In this document: positions 21,572-33,500 of the stretch, piece by piece
How the letters are laid out: each line of letters opens with the position of its first letter
Position numbering within the stretch: the stretch's first letter is position 1
Source: Aplysia californica
Lineage: Eukaryota > Mollusca > Gastropoda > Aplysiida > Aplysiidae
Reading direction: 5' to 3'
DNA: 64,000 bases
Assembly: GCF_000002075.1 (NCBI RefSeq)
Contig: NW_004797283.1
Location: forward strand, 2,330,946 to 2,394,945
The notes under the pieces: model-generated
What the model saw: the letters and a program-made list of their open reading frames with translations, nothing else
The model's database searches: none
Told to the model about the DNA's origin: nothing
Made by a program: the position numbers and the translations under genes

Positions 21572-24500
21572 CTGGAACGAAAAAGTAAGAAAGAATAATA
21601 TATATATATATAAAATGAGTTCATATGTATTATTTCATCTTCTGATTAATGAGCGTATCACGTGACCACTGATACAAAACAGGAAAACATCACCTTTTCC
21701 ACTGCTCAGTGCAAAATGACATCTGAGCTACCTGTCTCCCTCTGACACCAGACACAGAGACAAGGCAACAATACAACTACACAAAAGTAGAAGTAGAAGA
21801 GAATGTTCTCCTATCACTTCATGGCATATACTCTGGGAGAGAAAGATCATGCATCTCTTGATCAATTACAAAAACAAACAAAAAAAAGCAGATATCCAAA
21901 CCAGCAGGAAAGTTTCTAATGTCAAATGATGAGTGGACTCTGTCACACAAAAATGTCAAACAGTATCAGGTGACAATGGCTGATAGACAGAAGGTCGCTG
22001 GGGTATATGCTCTTGAGCAAGTACAAGATGCATTAATTAACCCTGCATAAAAACAGTGAGCCACACTGCAGCAGCCAACAATGGTTAGGAATAGTATTTT
22101 GCATGTACACCTTTGTATATCCCATTGTAATTTTCTATAAGGACATAAAATGGTATAGGGGGCTCTCGTGGCCTAGAGGTTAAGGTGTTGGCCTCTCATT
22201 CAAAGGTCCCGGGTTCGAATCCGGGTAGCGACCGAAAAATTTTTCTTCTCTAAAATTGTCTCCTTTCACCTACTTTCCTGCTCTCAAGCAATATTGTGTC
22301 GTCTGCTTTCGTCTCCTCTTTCTGCCCCCACCCCCTCACCTCCTTTGCCCCCTCCTCTGGGCTCCTGACTCTTTCTGCAGCCTTTCTACTGCTACTCCTT
22401 GACTCCTCACAGCTGTCTTTCTGCCGCACCCCTGATCTTCTGCTAGGAAAGATCTACACCTAGCCTTCTCGGACAAAGGCGAAAAAATCTCGGAGGGCCC
22501 GTGTGCAAGTTGCGCACGTTAAAGATCCCTTGGTGGTCTAAAATCGATAAGAGTAGGCTTCGGCCGCCACCCGGGAAAAATTCAAAATTTCCTACCAACT
22601 AAAAGTATTAGGTGTGTCCCACGCGCTCATATGACCTTATGCAGTTGCGCGCGCCGTAAAACACTTACCCCAAAAAAAATTTTTTTTAATGGTATTTCTA
22701 TTCTTTCTTTCTTTCCTTATAAAGAAGCCTTTAAACTATGAGGACAAAAATCGACAAGAAAGGTGTGGTCTCAGAAACATGTATTTATCGTATCGGGCAT
22801 CTGATTCATCAAATTATGATTCACATTGTACAGTCACCTGATCGATAACAACAATGTACAGTCAGGATGATGATTACATAGCTCTGAGGAAGTATATTAG
22901 CCTTGGCCTATAAAGTAATTTAGACACTTAAAAAATAAAATAATGTAGCAGTTACATAAACATCCCTGTCAAAGTTTAACTTTGCAGCACTTATAGTTTA
23001 AGTAAGAGTTTAACATCACTTGCAACTTAATTGTATGCACAATGGCCATTTCACAAATCACTGGAATTTTAGAAGAATATTTAATTATCAAGGTAGGCCT
23101 ATATTCCAATGCTTTTTCAGTTCCACAATGAGTACACAAAAGAACACTTGATCCACTTACGATTTACTAACATAAAAAAGAAAAGTATTTATTAACCAAA
23201 CTTTACTATGATTCCATTAACCCTATTACTGTTGGTGGCAAACTTGCACCTGGGAAGGTCTTAGGAACAAAGGTGCATCTTTAATTACTTTAAACGTAAG
23301 TTTAGTTTTAGTAAATGTTTTACTGCACTTGCAACACAATAAGGTCATATAAGTGCCAAAGATTAGAGGTGTTACAAAAGAGTAACAAACACAAAAAAGA
23401 AGGAGGGGAGATAAAAAGGATAGAGGTTTGATAGGAAAGAAGAAGTAAACCACACCAGAACACCCGCCAACCACCCACTTTTAACGTAAGAAATGAGTAC
23501 ATTGGACAAATACAAAGACAAGAAAACTATATATATTTGGAAAGCTCTTTAAAAAAGTTATATCACACGCTGACAAAATTTATTATTTTGACATTTCGGC
23601 AAGGTCATGTGACCCTTAAAACCCAAGATGGCCGCCATAGTCAAACAGTAACAGTTACATGACTTGGGATCTCCCAAAATTAATGTTCTTAAGGGAAGGA
23701 GCGACCCTTGATTTTGCAGGTTTTGAGTCAGGCTATGCAAATTTTATGTTGGCAGATTTTTTAAGATCAACCATTTTTTGTCTAAAAATAGCATGGATAC
23801 AATTGAGGAAGTGTTTATTCTTCTCGTAAATTGCATTTTAAAACATAAGGATGGATTAATATAGTGAATTTTCACAATAATTGTCGTTTTTCGCAAAATG
23901 TTATTTTTTTGCAGTTTTTTTTTCCCAAGTCCTTCCTTAGTTTTTGTACTTTAGACATGAAACTTTCAGGAAACATGGATGGCAAGGCTGCCATCAATGT
24001 AACTAAGAGATATTTGCAAAAGCAATAACACTTTTCCATTGGCAAGTGATTACGCAACCTAATTTTAGAAAACGTTTTTTATACTTTGTGAAAATTCTCT
24101 TTTTTTTTTCTTTTGCACTTATTGAAAAAAACTTGCTGTTACTCTGATAGGGTCTGGTTCAGGTATATTCTCACCAAATTTCGTCAGTAAATAAGAAAGC
24201 CTTCTGGATTTGAAATTCATTGTTTATTTTCAAGATGGCGGCCGTTTCCATAGCAACTGCTGTAGCTATGCCAAAATAAAATTGCGTATCAATAGATTTT
24301 ACTTTGCCTAACTTATATGTGTACTCAGATTTGATCTTGGGCAACAAACATAGAAAATGGTCCTCATGGGTAGCTCCTCCTGTTAAGAAAACTGTTGCAT
24401 ACAAATGAAATCTTCACGGTGTTGGCTTTCCAAAAATATACTTTATATGGGTTCTTCTAAGTAAAAGTGCAAACCTTCTGAGCCGAGGACCGGACGAAGC

Positions 24501-27500
24501 CATTTTCACCGACTTGCAGAGTCGCACACACCGGGGTTTCGAAGACAAATAACAGACAATCTTTCGAGTTCCCCTGGCTCAAAAAGAGCTCTAATAACTA
24601 AAAGGAGTCATTCTTTTTAAAGTTAGCGCACTTCCCTTCAGCATCGGAGTATCCAGGGTTCACCAAAACCGTTTTCAGAAACTGCTGAGGACCAGACAAA
24701 GCCATTTTCACCGACCTGTAGAGTCACAGACATTGGGGGCTCTAAGACAAATAACGGACAATCTTTTTTATTCCTCTTGCTCAAAAAAAGTTCTGGTAAC
24801 TACGAGAGGTCCTTCTTTCTAAAATTAGAGCACATTCGTTCAGCGTTGGTATTTCCAGGGTTCGTGTGGACCGCTTTCGGAAACTGCAGTAACAGTTTGG
24901 TGGCAAAGAAAATGCCGATCTCATAGGCACTTGACAGAAATTGGGCTAAAGGGACTGTGCTGAAAATAAACACCAAAGCATCAGTGCCGATGTCAAAAAG
25001 AATTCACTATGTACGCACTTTATTGTAATCAAAATATATTCTCACCTTTTCCTGTTGGTAGTCATATTCAAGTCAGAGGGGGTTGAGGACGATGTCGAAG
25101 CCATCTGAGACTCTTGATCTTGTAAAATATCCTTGATGGTTTGTTTGTTGAGACACAGGTCCACATGGTCATTGAACAAATCTAGAGGCCAGTTTCTCTT
25201 TTGCTGACAACAGATAGGACAACGCACAAGGTCTGGCTCCTCATTGGTAAACTCTGGAACAGCTTCTGAAGGGACTTTTGCAAAAAGAATATCACCTCTT
25301 TCAGGAACAGCTTCCTCATATTCCCCATCAATCACAACAACTGCCTCCGACTTTGAATTTTCAAATAAACTGCAACTGCTATCTTCACTTTCATCACAAA
25401 CTTTAGGAGTTTGTTTTTCGTCAGCTTTGCGGACAAAGTTAAGAATGCTCACAGTTTGTTTACCCTTCCCTTGGCTGCCTTTCTTTGCAGTATGCCTCTT
25501 GGCTTCCAATAGACGTTTGACATCAAACTCACTACATCCATTATCATTTTGGTCCCACTTTTCTACATTTTGCATATCACAATCTGATGAGGTTATTGCG
25601 CAGTCATCATCTCCAGTACTCTCTATACAGTGAAAATCTCCCTCAACCACGTCAGATGTTCCTGCTAGTCCAGTTAAGTCGAGTCTGTCAGATGGCTTGT
25701 CTTCTACATCCACCTTTGCTGGTGCCGTCCCTGTCACCGAGTTTTTCTCCATCTGCCTTTGGAACATGCTGGTCAAGGTGCAACGACCACTGTCAGAACT
25801 TAGTTTGGACATTCTCACTCCTGGAACACAAAAATAGAAGAACTTTAGCAACAAGACAAAAGTCAGAATTCTAAAAATGCTTTTGGGTTTCAACCTTTTC
25901 TTCTTCTACATCACAAAAAGATGACCACATAAAGTCTAGGCATCAATGCTGGCTGCCAAGGACGCACAGTATTTTGTCACTTAAATAACCCTGAATACTT
26001 CAACTACGTGCCCACAACAAGACAAAACAATATAAAGCCACCCCCAAAAAAGTACAGGCTATCAGCAAATCCAATAAAATCAGACAGATTTCTGTCAGAA
26101 TGGAAACAAAGAACAATCTTTCTAAAATTTCATCTTTATAAGCATTCACAGGAATGAGTGGATCGTCACCTATTCCACAGTCCAGCACTTAAAACAAGAC
26201 ACTGAAAAAAAAGTAGGGTACTTAATTAACAACTACAGAGAACTTGCTATTCACACAAATCAATAGACTGAAGAGCCAAATGCTGTGTACATTGTTGAAA
26301 TAATGAAAGAACCTGCAACTGTCATTACATGGCCTTGGGAGTGAAGGGCAAAAACTCATAAATTGTAAATTTAAAAATCATGTCAAAGTGCTAAAAGGGA
26401 TTGAAACTTATTTTCTGGTTTTATACAATTTTCACACGAATTGGTAGTAAAATGTATCGATTTCAAAGTTCTTTAAAAAAGTCAGTCACTTTCAATGATC
26501 TTGCTACATTATCACTTTGAGCACAGCAAAATACACTTGGGAGTGGTCACTAATAAAAGGCATCAAGGCTTAAAGCCGAAGCACCATATACATATACTCG
26601 ATTTACCAGGAATCAGACACTCAGCCAGATTTCCAGTTCACCAATAATAGACAAGTGTCTAGACAAAACCTGGTCATACATTAAAAATAGTAAACCCCTC
26701 AGCTCTAAACGTCACATTCAGTGCAAATGGAAGACCCTATAAAATTATAGCCTTCAGGCAGCCACATTCCAATTTCAAAGGTACTCTAAATGTTTTCATA
26801 CAGACTAGTGTACTTTCAGTTTAGGTAGGAATTAATTTTGAATTTAGCTCAGGTGGTGGCCAAAGCCTACATTTATCAATTTTAGGACCACCAAGGGATC
26901 TTTGATATGCTCAACTTGCACAGGTTATTTAAGATGGGGAGATTAAGTCTGACAAGGTTAAGATTGAGTACCCATGAGTCTGAGCCTCAGGGGCTGGGGA
27001 GCCTCAGCTTTCATTTCTGTCTTCAGAAGCTGTTTGGCCGCCTGGAATATTTTGTTCTCATCATTTGTGTCATATTGTAAAGTATGGCTACGGGTCTTCA
27101 CTTCGAACGCCACGGTCTTGATTTTCAACGTCACTGTTTTCCCCTGCGAACGCAATAAAAAATTATTTTTAAAAAAATAATAAATAAGTTTTTAAAAAAT
27201 AAATAATTGCTTTTTAAAAATTCTTCTAATGACAAATAAGCAAAAGAGGTATGATATCCATAACCTCATATGTAGAATAACTATTCTAAAAATGTTCTTT
27301 AGGTGCCAGGTCCACTGACAACATAGATGTTATACTCCAGCCGTTTCCGCTTTCTCTGCCAAGATATCTTTAATCACAATTGGTTAAAACTCAAGCATCA
27401 CTTATTCAACTAATTTATTTTTAATATAAAAAACCCCAGCTCTCTTAACATCAAATCAGATCAAATCAGAAAGGACAGAAACCAGGATTTTTTTATGTCT

Positions 27501-30500
27501 TAGCACCTCTAAAGTAAGACAGTCAATCAGACAGAGAGACTGATACAGGGATGCTTCTCATGTTGCAACACAACAAATGATATCTAATCCAAAAGGAAGT
27601 AATGGCTATCTAAAATAGTTTATGTCTGTCCTTCCATGAGTGCAGCCATCATACATCCAAGTACAGTCAGAACAGTCTAAGATGGCCGGCCCCTCACTGT
27701 CGCAGAGAAAAAAGGCCATCTTAGAAGAGTGACCATCTCACTGTAAAAAATATGCAAGGGGGTAAATGGGAAGTAGCCATTTACACAAGTAAATTTCTGA
27801 TACAGGTGGTCATTAGAGCAGGTTCGACTGTACGACCACGCTACTCACCACCAGGCGGTCCTCCTGCAAGTCTTCTGCCAGAGCACGACTCAGCTCTCTA
27901 CACTTCTCGTACAGCTCCTCAGGCTGGTTCAGTTCGTTGAAGGTTCTTTCTGTACTCATGCTCTTTCTCTCGCCGTCCCTGAGGGGTACACAGTAAGACA
28001 GTGATCTCAAACGCAAAATTACGTAGGGGCCAGTGGACATTGGGTCTGGGTTTTTTCCCATAATATATACTTTCAGCTCTGCTGACTGCCATGTTAACCA
28101 GGCCACTTGCCTTGCAGTGGCGGTGGAACAAGACAGCAAGCTAAAGTACCTGTCATTACAATTCTGATTTTTTTCCCTTCTACCATTAAACACTAGCAAA
28201 CTATTAAGCTCCATAACCAAGTATGGTCAGAACACTCTCTTCTACGTTCTATTAAAAAAAACAACAGGTCTTATTCTCATCACAATTTCAACAGTAAAAC
28301 AAAACCCAAACATCAGTTTTAAGCTTCATGGTGGTCCCGGAAAATCTTTGCGACCCACAAAGAATCAAGATTTTCAGGACATAATTTTTATTCATGTGAT
28401 CCCTTTTGATACAGAGGTTAAGTGAAACCAAGTGAAAGTATTCTCACCTCTCTATCAAGGTGGAGCCAAGGCCTAAGGATATCCTCATGAAGTAACGGAA
28501 AGATGTGGGTGAGAACAGGTGATAGAGCACACCTCTCTGTAGGTGCAGGTCGCTGCAGATGGATACACCAAGAGCTCCCAAGAGCTTTTCTGTCACTTTA
28601 CCCACACCTGAAATCTTTTTTTTTTAAAAGAAACATTTATTCCTTCTAAAAAATTACACAGAAAAATCACATCATGCTATAAGTCTTTAAATTCCTTAAA
28701 ATCTCAACTCTGTGAAAAAAAACCTGTTAAATCAAAGCCATTGCTACTAAAATGTTGAAGTAGATCTAGATCTATGCTTGAATATTTGAGATACTATCTG
28801 AGTTCCCTTTTTAAAAAAGGGTGCAATGTTAACCAGTACTTCTCACTGAATTTACAAATAAGTTTTTACACTTAAAAAATATAATTCAGAAAAAAGTGCA
28901 TAAAGGAAACATTTTTTTTTTTAAGAAGCTCTATGTGAGAGGTATCGCAAGCCAAAAGCTTTCTAATTAAATATGAATTGATGAAATAATAAAAAAAGAT
29001 CTACTTGGGAGCAAAACTTCAACAAGCCAATCAACCCTTAAAACCCTGACAAAAAGTGGGAGGGAATTTGACACTGGACCCATCAACTGTCCTAACCACG
29101 GTAAGGGAAAATTTGAGGAAGAATAGGGCGGATAGCGGTTCCCACACTCTAGGTAGATTGAAGGAGAGGGGGATCCAAAGAGGAGAGGGGAAACACAGCC
29201 ATCTGTGCGGACCAGTCCAACGGATCTCCAACCAGATTATGATGGAGACTATAAGCAGACAGACTTTGGGATGGATCCTGAAGAGGGGGGGAAAGCAGAG
29301 ATGGACATGTTCCGACTGCAGTGACCCCAACACAGTGGACATGTAAAACAAGTAAGTAAGACCCTGAATTCTTTTTTTTTCGTACCTCCCTAGAATCCTG
29401 AATTAAAATCGAGATACTAGAAAAAATCAGTTGGCTCATTGTTTTATTTACTGTGTCTTTAATAGTTGTTAGATTTTTTATTGAACTTTGAAAATGTTAT
29501 GTATGGATGCACAGTCTCGACAAAATGGGAAAAGGTTAAAACACTGGTCTTTAGGACCAACTCTATGAGTAAAGTCGTGTGTGTGATCACTGACTCCACT
29601 GCAGTCAAAGCATCATTAGATCCAGTTGTACATTTAGCCTCTGGCAGCTCTAGTGGTGATCCCCTGCCTCTTCCACTATCATCAAAATCATCATCGGTGT
29701 CATGCAAAACATTGCAATCGTCTTCAACAGTCATATTTATCTATAATCTGACTCGGAGATCATCATTAAGGATAAAAAAATGTAAAAAATTTTGCAGCCT
29801 GTTGGGCCTGGCAGCGAAAAGTCACTTTATCTAATCTTTTTTTTAACTCGCAAAAATTCCAAACTTTTGAAGTAGAACTGCCCTGCCCTTACGACATTAT
29901 CAAATCAATATTTTCTGCTAGCAACAGAGTCATCTGGAGTTACATCCCTGTTTCTAACACTGGGAATTAAACGATAAAGTTGGCTAGCGGTTACCAGCAG
30001 CATAGCGGCCAACTTTCCAAGATGCAAAACTAGAACACCCCAACGCGTGACGCTACTTCATCAAAAACCGCACACTGTTAGGATAAGTGATAGTGCCCCC
30101 TCCCTTTTTTTATATATACACTAACTACATTGTACTGCTTACCTTTTAGACATAATAAAATTTCACAGCTTATTATTATTAATGATAATGCCACTCAGTC
30201 AGTCCAGTGAAGCAGTTTATTGTGGCTTTACTGCTACTTTTGTAGCAGCAAAAGTAGCAGCTTTAGCCCTCTTGGGGAACACTGGTGAAAACTTTGTCTC
30301 AAAACAAGGGGTGGAGTCAGACTTTAAGATCAGAAGTCCAGCAAGCATGTCTGTGCTATGGGATCCCCTGAAATCAGTTTTGATTTTTCTCACTTGGCTA
30401 AATACGCACTCACAATATGAGTGAGGAATGGTGAGGAGTCCAAGTATGAAATGACCAAGTCTTTCAAATTTTTTTAACTCCTCAGAATATTTTGCCGAAA

Positions 30501-33500
30501 ACATTGTTTGTGATTAGATTTAGCTTGCTTGAGCTCCATGATTTTGAATCTAATAGTATATTAGACTCATAGATCTAGATCTAGCAAACAGTATGCGACA
30601 GTCTAGGCAGTTCAAAATCAGAATCAACAGTTCTGTCTATCCGCCATTAGGCTATTCAAACTTGCGATGACCTACGACCCGGAGGGAGAATACAAAAAAA
30701 CCCCCAAAAAATCTTTATGCCTAGGCCTAGACCTATCGCTATGCGAGGCATCGGCTGGGATTGTTACAGAATCCATTAACATCCTGTCACTCGAACCAAG
30801 TACCATAACAAGATAGTTCACTCCTCTCTTTGAGGAAATTAAAAAAGAGTGCTCAAAATTCGGTGGCACACTCTTTGAAAAAGTGCGGACTTTGCATTCA
30901 GTTACCCTACTTGTGTTAAAAACAATAAAAGTAAAACCAATTTATAAACTGTGCTATTTCTAATATAATTCTTCTGAAGAAATAATAGAGAGCTTCAAAA
31001 CAAAGACTGCCACGCCTTCTGAACCAATGTGCAGACTTCCGAGGAAGCTTTTTTGGCTAGTGAACTATCTTGTTATGCACAGTCTTTGCTGGTAATGAGT
31101 ACATCGATTCTTTCCACCAAGCAATTTGTCTATTGTTACGATACACGGTTCAGCGGGGCGGGATTTCGAGGCTTTACAGTGCAGACAATTTTTTTTTCCA
31201 GGAGACAATTTTCTTTTTCCCGGGAGGTGAAATCGTACCAGTTACGAAGTGGTTGGCTGCTATGCAGCAGAAAAGGAACATACAGCGTAAGCGGTTACCA
31301 GCGGTATAGGGTTTTAAGGGTTAAATTATACTTCTATCTAAAATAAGTTGAATGAAGTAACATAGCGTTCAACTTAGTAATGCTCAAACTTCAAAACTAA
31401 ACTCTCTTTTCCAACTGACAATGAAAATTTTCACAGCCCAGAGTAAACTTTTAAAACTAGCAGAAAAATTTTTGTCCACTCAAGATTTAATTTGATTGGC
31501 ATCAAGAGTACCTTCCGTATAGGCAGACTTTCCACAAAATTTGTGACTTCCTCCCTGCTTGGCTGAATGCGAAACTGTCCATTAGGCTTGTTTCTGTCAG
31601 AGCAGACTTTCGCCAACATCGTGTTAGGAGCAATACCTGAGGTAAAAACATATTGGAACAGAATATATACTGTTTGGTTAAGGGTTAAGCATAGACAAAA
31701 AGTTACAAACAGAATAGAGTGGAAAATTCTAATTGCGTGAGTCACATGTCACCCTCTAAAGTAAAGAACACTTAGAGAAATCATGACAGATCATTGTGAA
31801 CATTTGTCCATTTGAACCTGCTCTGACTACCACCAGTCCAAGACAATCGTCAATACAAGTAACTGATTTCCACAGCCCCCTTACTTTTTTTTTTTTTCAT
31901 CATAATGACACGGGTCAATCAAGGCTCAGAATGTTTGCAATTGGTCTTGATTCATTAAACAGGACAGCAAAAATGAGTTATTCCCCCGAAAAATTCATCC
32001 ATCCCTATACACAGTTCCCACCCACGTTCGTGTAATTCTCTTTCTTCCAGTCCTGTTTACCGGTAGCATGTCACTCCATACGCTAGTCATAACCAGTTTC
32101 AGTGATCAAGAGACAGAAATCAGCAGTCAGGGGTGATAGTTACCATATTCATTCCCTACTCCATTCCAAATATATTTTTTTCATCTAAAGAAGGTTACTT
32201 TCCTACTTCACACTTATCTACATGCTCAGACACTTGTCTCGAAATACATTTTTTTTTTCATTGGCACAGGCACCATCATCATTAAGTTAATGCCTAGAAC
32301 AGAATCCAATACTTCGAGGGATAAAGATGCAAAGAAACTGTACGAGAGAAATCACTACACAGTAAACAAACTAAAAGAAGTTGAACAGTTCCAAAGTATA
32401 TTTATTATAAAATGCCTATCATAGAAAATGGGTCAATTATGTGACAACATGCCAATTCTAGGGTCAAACAACTTTGTCAAAATTACGATAAAGATCTTAA
32501 AAAGTAATGAGATTTAAAAGATCTATAAGGAATGGTTCCAGCAAAAGAAAAGATTTCATGTACCTGCACTTGCAGTCAGGAGAGTTCGTTGTTCAATACG
32601 ATTTCTCATCTCCAGCACAGCATCTTCCGTGCTGACTCCATATACTTTGGCTTTGAAGGAGGGAAAACTTTTCTGGCACTCAGGACATATTTTAAATCTC
32701 TCTGAATTCTGACACAATTTTTCAATCACTGTAGATACTGAAAAATCTGAGAGTGTTCTCTCCTGTAATTCATCTGAGCTTACTAAAAGAGGTCGTAACA
32801 CTTTATTTAAGTCACAAACACAAGCTGAATCTGCAGACGACTCAATGTTAGAGGCATCTAATACAGATCTTGGGCGCAGAAGAAATGTCCTATCTATAGC
32901 GGAAGAAGTAATTCGCCAGTCCAGATGAGACGTAAAATCCAGGTAAGCTTCATCTAAACTCATTGGACAGAAGTTCGGGTCATATGTAGCAAAGATTTCA
33001 CGAATCAGATGACTGACAGCCGTGTACTTGGTGAAGTTTGGCTTGACCATTACAAGATCTGGGCAAAGCTTCAGTCCGATGAAACCAGGCATAGCAGCAC
33101 GCACTCCAAATCGACGAGCAATATAATTTGAAGTGCTCTGCAAAACATAAAATTACAAGTAGATTCACAAGGCATGGTGGTAAACCACATAAAAAAGATG
33201 ACAACTTTTGGTCATATTTATGACACAATACAAAACTTTTACTCATCATTAAGGAAGAAGGGTACTGCACCAAATTCATCAAGTCAGAAAATCAGATTCA
33301 AATACTGAACTCTTAATGATAATTAATCATTAACAGATTCGACTTTCATCTTAATGCTAAAATTGAATGACAGTAACTCACAAAACCACTACCAACCCAA
33401 CACACTCATGGGTTACAAAATAAAGATGATAAAAAAGGACTGACAATGGAGGAAATAAGGAACGGAACTAAAAATCTAACAATTACAGCATATTTGATTA

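Larger units (their letters stand above)
29034..31322. mobile_element. Candidate DNA-transposon remnant bounded by 15-bp inverted repeats
   Basis: AACCCTTAAAACCCT at 29,034-29,048 is the exact complement of AGGGTTTTAAGGGTT at 31,308-31,322. With CCCTTAAAACCCT as ends, the flanks read TCAA and TTAA, reminiscent of piggyBac-type TTAA targets. The interior contains a hAT-like fragment and a later insertion, so the region is composite. The pairing could also be chance. Confidence 0.35.

Noticed and set aside
25042-25045. POLK stop codon after NRKR
   Set aside because: The TGA falls in a strong donor (AAAAG|GTGAGA), and exon 10 supplies the family C-terminus with the PIP box.
25244-25633. 129-codon plus-strand frame inside POLK exon 9
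   Set aside because: It is the antisense shadow of the conserved POLK linker.
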